Below, one piece after another: positions 39,201 to 46,546 of a stretch of 58,676 nt of DNA. The notes beneath the pieces are model-generated. The model did no database searches and was not told where the DNA came from. It saw only the letters and a list, made by a program, of their open reading frames with translations. This stretch comes from Bacteroidales bacterium (GTDB taxonomy: Bacteria > Bacteroidota > Bacteroidia > Bacteroidales > UBA1715). The stretch spans positions 1-58,676 of the forward strand of contig JAFZOY010000052.1 in NCBI GenBank assembly GCA_017552705.1, read 5' to 3'. Within the stretch, counting starts at the first letter, position 1, and each line of letters begins with the position of its first letter. A program made the position numbers and the translations under genes.

Positions 39201-40508
39201 ACGATTCAATTAGGCAACGGACAAGGCGGAGATGCTGGAGACAGAATCATCAAAAAAACACCTCCATTTTTGGAGAACGACAAAAAACGACAGATTCTTG
39301 CTCCATTCTTTACGAAATTCCATTCACCTCTCATTCCTTCTATTTTTGAATGTTTGGGATATCACGTGGAAACTCTGCCTGTTTCCGACAAAGAATCGGT
39401 AAACATTGGATTGGCTAACACAAACAACGAAATCTGTTTCCCTGCCACATTAGTTATAGGCGACATTCTTAAAGCCTTAAAATCAGGCAAATACGACCTA
39501 AACAACACTGCTGTAATCATGACGCAGACCGGTGGTCAATGTCGTGCTTCAAACTATCTGGCGTTGATCCGTAAAGCAATATTAAACTGTGGCATCACGA
39601 ATGTTCCTGTCATTTCGTTTGCAACAGGCGGCACACAGGATAACGAGCAACCAGGCTTTGAACTTTCGTGGACGAAAGTTGTGAAGCTGATTATTGCCTG
39701 CGCCCTTTATGGAGACGTGCTTTCGAGAATGCACTACGCAACTATTGTACGTGAAAAAGTTCCTGGCGGAACAGAAAAACTTACCCAAAGTTATTTGGAT
39801 ACTGCAGCTGAAATGGCACGCCACAATGACCACGTCGGAATTTTGCGTCTTTTGGCGAAAGCAGTGGCGGATTACAATGAAATGGCTTTGGACAACTGTC
39901 CTCGCCCGCAAGTTGGTATAGTTGGAGAAATCTACCTGAAATACAATCCGTATGCAAACATGCACATTGCCGATTGGTTGATTTCGCAAGGTATAGAGCC
40001 ACGATTCCCAGATTTGATGGATTTCTTCACGCAAGAATTTATAAATCTGAAAGTTAACACAAAACACAATCTCCGCACGACAAGCATTGGCACGAAAATC
40101 TTCGCCGATTATCTGCAACTGCGGTACGACAGATTTGAACAAAAAGTTGAGAAAATCGCATCGAAATTCAAATACTATCGTCCAAAGAACAATATCCGTA
40201 AAGAAGCTGAAAACGCCGAACAAGTGCTGAGTTTGGTTAACCAATTTGGCGAAGGTTGGCTTATCCCTGCCGAAATAGTTAGTTTTTCACAGGAAGGCGT
40301 TAATAATGTTGTGAGTGTACAACCATTCGGATGCATCGCTAACCACATTATATCAAAAGGTATCGAAAAGAGAATCAAGACTTTATACCCTAAGACAAGT
40401 ATTTTGTTCCTTGATTTTGATGGAGGTACAAGCGAGGTGAATGTTCAGAACAGACTACATTTCCTTGCTCAAAATGCCAAAAATGAATTCGAAGAAAGCC
40501 AGAAATAG
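36231..40508 (+). CDS. Acyl-CoA dehydratase activase fused to a dehydratase-like (DUF2229) region
   Basis: 1,425 residues. Two BadF/BadG/BcrA/BcrD-type ATPase domains: the first begins GIDIGSTTAKAVA with cysteines in GSCAGGTGAF (about 126) and SRCGVF; the second begins GIDSGSTTTKVVL (about 326) with EACSSGCGSF (about 448) and SRCTVF. These cysteines correspond to the 4Fe-4S ligands between subunits of HgdC-type activators. A Cys-rich linker (GCSNCC, about 614) follows. Then comes the DUF2229/HgdB-like part from RIGIPRILGMY (about 678), with GRPYHTD, FGCGPDSF and TGGQCRASNY. Known relatives use ATP to drive electrons into 2-hydroxyacyl-CoA dehydratases in strict anaerobes. This long form is common in anaerobes with an unknown substrate. 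No dehydratase operon surrounds it. Confidence 0.9.
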   Translation: MNTVNLHLGIDIGSTTAKAVATQAGKIVYTSYQRHNTRIKESLLEILNQIKKKFPNDSEISFCLTGSAAMGIAETQKLPFVQEVIAASEVIQKKFENVRTLVDIGGEDAKIIFFEEGKSPDIRMNGSCAGGTGAFIDQIATLLNVETQELNKLAEQSTQTYTIASRCGVFAKTDVQNLISRKVPISDIAASAFHAVALQVINALARGIDIRPNILFIGGPLTYIPELQNIMRKLVGCTQQEAYAPENSQLFPAWGSAIVAEGNGSSFNIQSLYDKIANTKNITTKNRLEPLFANGDEYQGWNENRRIVKIPEASVAPEQDEIDVFLGIDSGSTTTKVVLLDKDGKLIASHYDTNKGNPIMAVNNGLEECCRKLKCTSLRIIRSAVTGYGEDLIRAAYKMDEGIVETIAHTTAAQKIEPNVSFILDIGGQDMKAIFIKNGHIQNVEINEACSSGCGSFIQNFAQTLGHTAESFGKLACYAPNPCDLGSRCTVFMNSQVKQALREGAETSEIAAGLAYSVIKNALFKVLQIKNMNILGEKILVQGGTFKNPSIFRAMEKLTGKSIYSSNKPELMGALGAAYFAQTCYNNKPEPSSFIGYGNRHEALSYTTKQINCKGCSNCCTVTKFTFANGAFHYSGNKCEKVFTSKGNTAERGENLYEFKYDLLFNRDTNALNEVRNVRIGIPRILGMYANFPFWNTLFTHSGIDVVLSDESTTKIFIKGQGTIMADNICFPAKLAHGHILNLVEKNVDRIFYPLAIYEENEFKESKNSYNCPVVSSYSEVLDSAIPLEKRNNIPLDKPIITFRDEKLLRKNCWDYLKQFKVAKKTFESAFDEALREQKRYREQYKKKGFRILERAKQEGRPIVMLAGRPYHTDQLVHQKTSQILSELGASVVTEEIVTNIQGISLKDYLHVAQWTYPNRIMRAAQWVINNDEYDIHFVQMNSFGCGPDSFLSDEIKEYFEQAKKSYTFIRVDEINSTGSMRLRLRSLIETIQLGNGQGGDAGDRIIKKTPPFLENDKKRQILAPFFTKFHSPLIPSIFECLGYHVETLPVSDKESVNIGLANTNNEICFPATLVIGDILKALKSGKYDLNNTAVIMTQTGGQCRASNYLALIRKAILNCGITNVPVISFATGGTQDNEQPGFELSWTKVVKLIIACALYGDVLSRMHYATIVREKVPGGTEKLTQSYLDTAAEMARHNDHVGILRLLAKAVADYNEMALDNCPRPQVGIVGEIYLKYNPYANMHIADWLISQGIEPRFPDLMDFFTQEFINLKVNTKHNLRTTSIGTKIFADYLQLRYDRFEQKVEKIASKFKYYRPKNNIRKEAENAEQVLSLVNQFGEGWLIPAEIVSFSQEGVNNVVSVQPFGCIANHIISKGIEKRIKTLYPKTSILFLDFDGGTSEVNVQNRLHFLAQNAKNEFEESQK

Positions 40509-40519
40509 ATAATAGATAA

Positions 40520-40556
40520 TGGAATGAGTTATAACAACAGTTTATAATTCATTCCA
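40520..40556. terminator. Stem-loop between convergent genes
   Basis: TGGAATGAGTTATAA and TTATAATTCATTCCA form a 15-bp stem with one G-T type mismatch and a seven-base loop. The right arm is the end of the minus-strand acyltransferase gene (its last codons and stop). There is no strong T run on either strand, so its role as a terminator for the convergent pair is only likely. Confidence 0.5.
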
Positions 40557-41441
40557 AAAATCAAAATAATTAAACCATTGTTCTGGATATTTTTTCACAA
40601 TAGTTTCCAATTCTGAAACGTATTGTCTGCCAAGATATTCGGCCTTTTTCACCGAAGCCTTCTCGTTTTCCAATGGCTTCAATTCGGTTACATAACCATG
40701 ATACGACAGGCCTTTTTCCTTCATTATAAAGATACAGAAAACGGGAACTTCCAGCTGGGCAGCCAAACGAAATGTGCCAATCGGGAACAAGGCCTCTTTT
40801 CCTAAAAACTGACAGCGATACGATTTAGGACTGCCAAGAAGTCTATCGCAGGGGATTGTCACGATTTCGCCTTTTTCCAACGCTGATTTAAGTGCAAACA
40901 AATGCGACATATCGTTGGACACGGAAATCAAATTCAGATTTGTTTTCTTAAACGACTCTGTTCTATGCTTTTGCATTTCGCGAGTTTCACCTCCATAAAT
41001 CAAGCCGTTCATATTTTTTTTATCCTGCGACAAACAAACACCGGCAAGTTCAAAATTACCAATATGTGCACTCACCACAATAATGCCCTCTGGTTGGTCC
41101 ATCGCACGGTTGAATAATTCATAATTATCAACGACTATATTGAACTGTTGGGTATTTCCCGCCAAAACAGCAAATTTATCGAGCACCACCCGACCAAAAT
41201 ACAAATGACTTTTGTAGGCACTCCAAAACGCCTGCCACCTATTTTTCCCTATATGAAGAAGAAAAAAATTATACACCGCCTTATACGCCTTTCGACCGAA
41301 CAGCATATAAAACGGAACAACAACATATAATACTGGATATAAGTAGGTTACACGGACATGCGACAAAATCAAGAACAATATTTTTTGTCCTACCGATCCG
41401 CCTCCCGTTTTTCCTTTCCACTGACGGGCCGAGGAATTCAT
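40542..41441 (-). CDS. Lysophospholipid/lipid A acyltransferase family protein (LpxL/HtrB-like)
   Basis: 299 residues, inner-membrane associated. An early hydrophobic segment (YPVLYVVVPFYMLFG) is followed by the acyltransferase core: SAHIGNFELAGV holds the H-x4-E active site, and CDRLLGSP and FPIGTFRLAAQLEVPVF are the substrate-binding strands. The family adds acyl chains to lipid A or other glycolipids. The acyl carrier protein gene lies one base upstream, so the acyl donor is probably that ACP. The substrate cannot be told from sequence; other Bacteroidota place such pairs in aryl-polyene or flexirubin-like clusters, but no other such gene is present. Confidence 0.85.
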   Translation of the reverse strand: MNSSARQWKGKTGGGSVGQKILFLILSHVRVTYLYPVLYVVVPFYMLFGRKAYKAVYNFFLLHIGKNRWQAFWSAYKSHLYFGRVVLDKFAVLAGNTQQFNIVVDNYELFNRAMDQPEGIIVVSAHIGNFELAGVCLSQDKKNMNGLIYGGETREMQKHRTESFKKTNLNLISVSNDMSHLFALKSALEKGEIVTIPCDRLLGSPKSYRCQFLGKEALFPIGTFRLAAQLEVPVFCIFIMKEKGLSYHGYVTELKPLENEKASVKKAEYLGRQYVSELETIVKKYPEQWFNYFDFWNEL

Positions 41442-41442
41442 G

Positions 41443-41688
41443 CTATTGCACTTTACTTGCTATATAATCGTAGAATTGTGATAATGTCTGCACGTCTTTC
41501 ATTTCCTCTGGCTTAATCTTAAACCCGAAATGACTTTCAACAATCACAACAATATCAACAAAATCAAGGCTGTCAATTCCTAAATCCTCACGTAAACGAG
41601 CTGCATCGTTTATTTTTTCGGCATCTACCTCAATTTCCTCAACCAAAAATTCGTTTGTTATTTTTACAACATCCTCGCGTGTCATCAC
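41443..41688 (-). CDS. Acyl carrier protein
   Basis: 81-residue acidic helical protein. The phosphopantetheine attachment serine is Ser 40 in GIDSLDFVDIV; helix II continues VIVESHFGFKI. It is not next to fatty-acid synthase genes, so it is probably a specialised ACP serving the adjoining acyltransferase. Start is one of two adjacent ATG codons. A -7 element lies 17 bp upstream. Confidence 0.92.
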   Translation of the reverse strand: MMTREDVVKITNEFLVEEIEVDAEKINDAARLREDLGIDSLDFVDIVVIVESHFGFKIKPEEMKDVQTLSQFYDYIASKVQ

Positions 41689-41704
41689 TTATAATTTTAT
41701 GCGG

Positions 41705-41712
41705 CAAAAGTA
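41705..41712 (-). promoter_or_regulatory. -7 element for the ACP/acyltransferase operon
   Basis: Minus-strand TACTTTTG fits TAnnTTTG, predicting a leader of about 10 nt. A second match (TATTTTTG, 41860-41867) is further upstream. The rest of the 236-bp divergent gap is AT-rich with no other structure seen. Confidence 0.5.
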
Positions 41713-41899
41713 GTTAATTAAAATTGTACAATAAATATTTTTTCTAAAAAGTTATTTATATTTTGTATAAAATTATATACATAATTGGTTTCCAGACAAT
41801 TACACACCTTATACTGAACAATGGCAATAATTTCGCCATCAATTTTGTCGAGTTTTATACAAAAATACTGTCAGCGTTCGTTCTATACTGAAAAAACAA

Positions 41900-41907
41900 T
41901 ATATTTG
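41900..41907 (+). promoter_or_regulatory. -7 element for the DUF4835 gene
   Basis: TATATTTG fits TAnnTTTG and lies 17 bp before the ATG at 41925. Confidence 0.55.
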
Positions 41908-41924
41908 CACTATAAGTTACGCAA

Positions 41925-42827
41925 ATGAAAAAACTGTTTTTTGCAATACTATCAATCCTACTTTGTTCCATGGTGGCAAACGCCCAGGAATTTCGGTGCC
42001 GTGTGAATATGCAATACAACGACATAGCAAACGCCGACAAGGATTTATTCAACACGTTGCGAAATTCCATTGAGGACTTTATGAATTCCCAATCGTGGAC
42101 AAACCACTCGTTTGAGGAACAAGAAAAAATCGACTTGAAACTTACCTTGCGTATAACTTCGCAGTCTTCGAAAAACTTTTCGGGAACACTACAGGTTCAG
42201 TCCTCACGACCTGTTTACAATTCTACTTACACAACGACGATTTTCAACCACGTTGACGACAGAATTTCGTTTCAATACGAAGAGAATGAGCCAATTGAAT
42301 TTTCTGAAAATGCGTTTGTGTCTAATTTGTCGTCGATTCTCTCCTACTACGCATATATTGTGTTAGGTCTTGATTATGATACATTTAGCCCAAACGGTGG
42401 TATTGAATTTTTTCAAAAGGCACAAAATATTGTTTCCACAGCGCAGGCTAACGATGAATCAGGCTGGAGCGCTTCATCGCGCGACGACAAAACACGATAT
42501 TGGTTTGTTGAAAATCTTTTGAACTCCACCTACTCGCCTTTCCACACGGCAATGTACAAATACCATCGGCTTGGACTCGACATTATGTACGACAAACCCG
42601 CCGAGGGACGAAAAGAGGTTTACAATGCTGTCTCTGAACTGGAAAAAGTGTTCCGTCAAAAACCAAGTTCCTACTTATTGACCGCATTTTTCTACGCAAA
42701 GAAAGACGAAATTGTTCAAATGTATTCGGAAGGCCAACCCGACGAAAAAAATAGAATGGTGATATTGGCAAAAAAACTCAATCCTGCCAATGTAAACGAC
42801 TACGATAAAATAAATTCCACCAAATAA
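41925..42827 (+). CDS. DUF4835 family protein (PorD-like, linked to T9SS)
   Basis: 300 residues with a signal peptide (LFFAILSILLCSMVANA followed by QEF). The mature protein starts with a strand FRCRVNMQYND and a helix FNTLRNSIEDFMNSQSW, both typical of DUF4835, and continues FDTFSPNGG-like (DYDTFSPNGGIEFFQ), WSASSRDDKTRYWFVENLL and FFYAKKDEIVQMYSEG. The family is restricted to Bacteroidota, and some databases name it PorD, a protein associated with the type IX secretion system. The link to T9SS is family knowledge, not seen here. It sits directly before recN (2-bp gap), an arrangement often found in this phylum. Confidence 0.78.
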   Translation: MKKLFFAILSILLCSMVANAQEFRCRVNMQYNDIANADKDLFNTLRNSIEDFMNSQSWTNHSFEEQEKIDLKLTLRITSQSSKNFSGTLQVQSSRPVYNSTYTTTIFNHVDDRISFQYEENEPIEFSENAFVSNLSSILSYYAYIVLGLDYDTFSPNGGIEFFQKAQNIVSTAQANDESGWSASSRDDKTRYWFVENLLNSTYSPFHTAMYKYHRLGLDIMYDKPAEGRKEVYNAVSELEKVFRQKPSSYLLTAFFYAKKDEIVQMYSEGQPDEKNRMVILAKKLNPANVNDYDKINSTK

Positions 42828-42829
42828 CC

Positions 42830-44485
42830 ATGCTGCAAACGCTTATAATCTCCAACTACGCACTTATCGACTCCCTCAACATTCAGTTTGAAAATGGGAT
42901 GTCGACCATCACAGGAGAAACAGGAGCCGGAAAGTCAATTATTTTAGGTGCATTGTCGCTCCTTTTAGGTAAGCGTGCCGACACCACCGTATTAAAAGAC
43001 ACCACCCAAAAAAGCATTATTGAAGCTACATTTCATTTTGCCGACGACGAGTTAAAACCTCTTTTTGATTCGTTAGACATTGATTTTGACCACGATACAA
43101 TTATTCGACGAGAAATTACCCCACAAGGAAAATCACGCTCGTTTGTAAACGACACACCTGTTAGCCTGCAAACACTCAAGGAATTGGGTAACATTCTCAT
43201 TGATATTCATTCCCAACATCAAAATCTATTTTTAAAAGAATCGTCGTTTCAATGCCAAGTAGTTGATGCAGAAGCGAATAATGCCAATATTCTAAGAGAA
43301 TACCAAACGGAACTTCGTTCGCTTCACGCAATACAAAAAGAATTGACGGATTTTTTGACGGAAACGCAAAAAAAGAAAGACGACTTGTCGTACTACACAT
43401 TCCGACTCAACGAACTCACCAAAGCAAACATTCAAATCGGTGAATTGGAGGAACTTGAACGTGAATCGGTTTTCATCGACAACAGCGAGGAAATCAAGTC
43501 AATGCTGAATCAAGCCGACGAAATTTTCAATGGCGAGAATGCAATTCTTCCGCAACTGAGAACCATCCAGCAACATTTTGAAAAAAACGCTTCGATGTCA
43601 TCAACATTTCAAAACACCGCCGAACGTTTATCGCAGGCGTACATTGAATTGTCGGACATCGCAAACGATATTTCACACGAAAATGCAAATTTGGATTTCG
43701 ACGCACGGAAAAAAGAAGAAATTGATGAACGTCTGGACACTCTGAATAATTTGCTGCACAAATATTCAGCACAATCGGAACAGGAATTGATTGCCCAAAA
43801 AGAGGAACTTCAGAAATTGGTCTCAAACCTTGAAAATGCTGATTTCCATAGCGAAGAACTACAAAAAAAATACAACGTACAACTCTCTGTTGTGGAGTCG
43901 TTGGCTCAAAAACTCCACGACAACCGCACCAAGGCCATCAAATCGCTTTGTCCGCAAATAGTTGGACTGTTGCAAAAATTAGGAATGCCATCGGTGTCGT
44001 TTAACATTGTTATCAGCAAGACCGACGATTTTCATGCAAACGGAAGTGACGATATAAAAATGACATTTTCGGCAAACAAAAACATTGCCCCCCAATGGCT
44101 TGGGGAAATCAGTTCGGGCGGTGAGCTCTCGCGCGTGATGCTGTGCCTTAAATATATTTTAGCAAAAAGCAAATCGGTTCAAACCATTATTTTCGATGAA
44201 ATTGACACAGGTGTATCCGGCGAAATCGCCGACCAAATGGGCACAATGATGCAGGAAATGTCGCGCGAAATGCAAGTTATAACCATCACGCATCTTCCAC
44301 AAATCGCAGTAAAAGCCACAAAACAATATAAAGTATATAAAACCGAAACGGCTGTCACAACAACATCGAATATTGTGCAACTCACACAAGACCAACGCAT
44401 TGAAGAAATTGCAAAGATGTTGAGCGGAAAAACTATTTCCGAAGCAGCACTTTCGAATGCTAAATTGCTACTTAACGCAAACTAA
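42830..44485 (+). CDS. recN: DNA repair protein RecN
   Basis: 551-residue SMC-like ATPase in double-strand break repair. Walker A GETGAGKSIILGAL (about 28-41), long coiled coil in the middle (about 155-360), ABC signature SSGGELSRVMLCLKYIL and Walker B IIFDEIDTGVSGEIADQ, with the downstream TITHLPQIA switch. Length and order match RecN. Its last four bases overlap the convergent rsmD end, so no intergenic terminator is present. Confidence 0.95.
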   Translation: MLQTLIISNYALIDSLNIQFENGMSTITGETGAGKSIILGALSLLLGKRADTTVLKDTTQKSIIEATFHFADDELKPLFDSLDIDFDHDTIIRREITPQGKSRSFVNDTPVSLQTLKELGNILIDIHSQHQNLFLKESSFQCQVVDAEANNANILREYQTELRSLHAIQKELTDFLTETQKKKDDLSYYTFRLNELTKANIQIGELEELERESVFIDNSEEIKSMLNQADEIFNGENAILPQLRTIQQHFEKNASMSSTFQNTAERLSQAYIELSDIANDISHENANLDFDARKKEEIDERLDTLNNLLHKYSAQSEQELIAQKEELQKLVSNLENADFHSEELQKKYNVQLSVVESLAQKLHDNRTKAIKSLCPQIVGLLQKLGMPSVSFNIVISKTDDFHANGSDDIKMTFSANKNIAPQWLGEISSGGELSRVMLCLKYILAKSKSVQTIIFDEIDTGVSGEIADQMGTMMQEMSREMQVITITHLPQIAVKATKQYKVYKTETAVTTTSNIVQLTQDQRIEEIAKMLSGKTISEAALSNAKLLLNAN

Positions 44486-45027
44486 TCGTTTTGTTGCATT
44501 CTGAAAAATGAAAAATGCACTTTACCATACTTGCACAAGCGTGTGAAATACGGATGTGAGCTAAAATCCACCTCGCCGGGATGTTCCACCACAACAAGAG
44601 TTTCGGAATCTACAGCCTTGCTTGCAAATATCATATTGGGAACTTCGGCAATCCAAGGTAAATCGTATGGCGGATCGGCAAACACAACAGAAAACGAACG
44701 ACGGGCTATTTTCAAAAAATCACGCACGTCGGTAGAAAGCACCGTGAGTCCCGAAAGTTTCAAATCACGGGAAACTTGTTTTATAAAAGCAGCATGTTTG
44801 GCATTTCTTTCAATTGCGACCACATCACGGCAACCACGGGAAACACATTCCAACGAAATGCTCCCTATTCCCGAAAACAAATCCAACACACTGCAATCGG
44901 AAAATTCTATTTGATTGTTCAAAATATTGAATAACCCTTCCTTTGCCATATCGGTAGTCGGACGTAATTCAAAATTCTTTGGGGCGACAATCGTGCGGCC
45001 ACGCAATTCTCCACTAATTATTCGCAT
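44482..45027 (-). CDS. rsmD: 16S rRNA (guanine966-N2)-methyltransferase RsmD
   Basis: 181-residue SAM-dependent methyltransferase acting on small-subunit rRNA. N-terminal RIISGELRGRTI, the motif LRPTTDMAKEGLFNIL, SAM-binding LDLFSGIGSISLE and catalytic FADPPYDLP (the N/D-PPY motif with Asp in the first place) are visible. Its start overlaps the end of the DUF3822 gene by 10 bp, so translation may be coupled. Confidence 0.94.
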   Translation of the reverse strand: MRIISGELRGRTIVAPKNFELRPTTDMAKEGLFNILNNQIEFSDCSVLDLFSGIGSISLECVSRGCRDVVAIERNAKHAAFIKQVSRDLKLSGLTVLSTDVRDFLKIARRSFSVVFADPPYDLPWIAEVPNMIFASKAVDSETLVVVEHPGEVDFSSHPYFTRLCKYGKVHFSFFRMQQND

Positions 45028-45827
45028 AACGCCACATTACAATGGTTGTAGAACAACATATATGGGAAATTCTTCATAGTTGTGGCATTTTCAACTACCG
45101 ACACGTTTTTCACAAACATCTGGATAGCAGAGAAATACGATGATTTCACACTTATTTTCCCAGCCAATTCCACTTGAATCCGCAACGGATCAAGATTAAG
45201 CTGCTTCATCACATTCATCAGATAGAACAGAAAATCGTTCACATTGGTAAAGCCAAAGGAATTGCAAAACTGCATGTTTTTCTTTGAGACGTACAACACC
45301 GTGAAAAACGACTGTTCCACAAACACGAACAATCTTTCTCCACGTGATTTCACATTGGATTCCAACATTGGCGCAACCTGCGGAATATATGAAACGAATT
45401 CCTGATTTTTGAATGCGGAACGGCACAATGCCCACAATTCCGTATCGATAGGAAACAACACAACCACATCGGTATTCAACGACTCATAGGTTATAACCGA
45501 CTCGTTACCAGAATGTTCGAAATTCAAATTGGAATAATCCTCCCACATTGAATCATCATATAATTTTTTAGGAACACACGTAAACGATGGCGTTACTATA
45601 ATAATGGAAACCGCCGAAAACGTATCTTGAAGAATCTCCTGCGAAAGAAACTCCTTAAATGCCGTATTCCGTTGATTCTCAGGAACCGTTATATATGAAT
45701 ATGCAACAATTGCCCGCTTGGAAGAAAGCAGAAAAGAAAATCCATCTCGGCGAATCGAGATGGACAAACGATAATCTTTCGATTTCCGTTTTTCGTAATC
45801 TTCAGAAACGAAGTGTAAATCCTGCAT
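45018..45827 (-). CDS. DUF3822 family protein
   Basis: 269 residues, soluble, no signal peptide. The layout resembles the DUF3822 family of Bacteroidota: an N-terminal actin-like/ASKHA-type beta-sheet (YRLSISIRRDGFSFLLSS), a middle with TPSFTCVPKKLYDD and a second half SRGERLFVFVEQSFFTVLY. Other Bacteroidota also carry DUF3822 beside rsmD, which supports the call. The function is unknown. It follows the membrane-anchored protein gene by 3 bp. Confidence 0.8.
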   Translation of the reverse strand: MQDLHFVSEDYEKRKSKDYRLSISIRRDGFSFLLSSKRAIVAYSYITVPENQRNTAFKEFLSQEILQDTFSAVSIIIVTPSFTCVPKKLYDDSMWEDYSNLNFEHSGNESVITYESLNTDVVVLFPIDTELWALCRSAFKNQEFVSYIPQVAPMLESNVKSRGERLFVFVEQSFFTVLYVSKKNMQFCNSFGFTNVNDFLFYLMNVMKQLNLDPLRIQVELAGKISVKSSYFSAIQMFVKNVSVVENATTMKNFPYMLFYNHCNVALCE

Positions 45828-45830
45828 AAA

Positions 45831-46451
45831 TTATTGCCAGTTACCTTCGGTTGTTGCTTCGTCGATTTTTCCAATACGCAAGCCTTCGTAACCGCTTGTT
45901 TTTCTTGAATATTCTTTAGAGTTCACAACCAATTGACGATTCAAATCAAACAACAGAACATCCCACAAAACACCCATTTGGAATGTCGGGATTTTTGCAC
46001 CACCCGATGTGATTGAAGACGCTGCAATTTCAAATATGCTGTCGGTACCAGGGATTTTGCTGATGTCTTCCAACACAAAATTCTTCGATAACAATGAATC
46101 CGAACGCAATTTCTCGAAAGCTGCCATCTTCACTTTTTTCTGGAACGCACGACCTTCTGCCACAGCAGCTGAATCTTCCATATCACCTTCAGTGTAAGTG
46201 AATTCCAACGAATCTTCTTTTGCAAAACGAATCAATTCGTCCCAATTATCGGCATACTTATTATATTTTGCTTCATACGCAAACTGTAATTCTCTCGCAT
46301 CTTGTAATTTCTCAATAACTGCGGCCTGACGTTTAGCCTTTTCCTGGTCGAAAGTTATGTCAACATTCACCGTGTGGTACACTGCATACACTAAAACAAC
46401 AATTACGACTGCCAACGCAAGTTCGATTCCTAATTTAAGATTCTTGTTCAT
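45831..46451 (-). CDS. Membrane-anchored protein of unknown function
   Basis: 206 residues. One N-terminal membrane segment (IELALAVVIVVLVYAVYHTV) with the short basic N-terminus inside, then a periplasmic part beginning with a charged helix (QEKAKRQAAVIEKLQDARE) and a YEAKYNKYADNWDELIRF region that resembles the pilin-like or DUF-type extracytoplasmic helix in other Bacteroidota. No catalytic residues are evident. First gene of a three-gene unit with DUF3822 and rsmD; a -7 element precedes it. Confidence 0.7.
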   Translation of the reverse strand: MNKNLKLGIELALAVVIVVLVYAVYHTVNVDITFDQEKAKRQAAVIEKLQDARELQFAYEAKYNKYADNWDELIRFAKEDSLEFTYTEGDMEDSAAVAEGRAFQKKVKMAAFEKLRSDSLLSKNFVLEDISKIPGTDSIFEIAASSITSGGAKIPTFQMGVLWDVLLFDLNRQLVVNSKEYSRKTSGYEGLRIGKIDEATTEGNWQ

Positions 46452-46487
46452 TTTCTATGAGTTTATATTTTGTAAAAATTTCGTACA

Positions 46488-46495
46488 CAAACATA
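46488..46495 (-). promoter_or_regulatory. -7 element for the 206-aa protein/DUF3822/rsmD operon
   Basis: Minus-strand TATGTTTG fits TAnnTTTG, 36 bp before the ATG at 46451, in the 95-bp gap divergent from the helicase. Confidence 0.5.
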
Positions 46496-46546
46496 AAACT
46501 TTTTACGCTTTTTATTGCTACTATTACCAAATAATTTTTCAACTCG

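Noticed and set aside
41689..41924. A small RNA or tRNA in the 236-bp gap between ACP and DUF4835
   Set aside because: No cloverleaf, terminator or conserved box could be seen; the gap is AT-rich and accounted for by two promoters.
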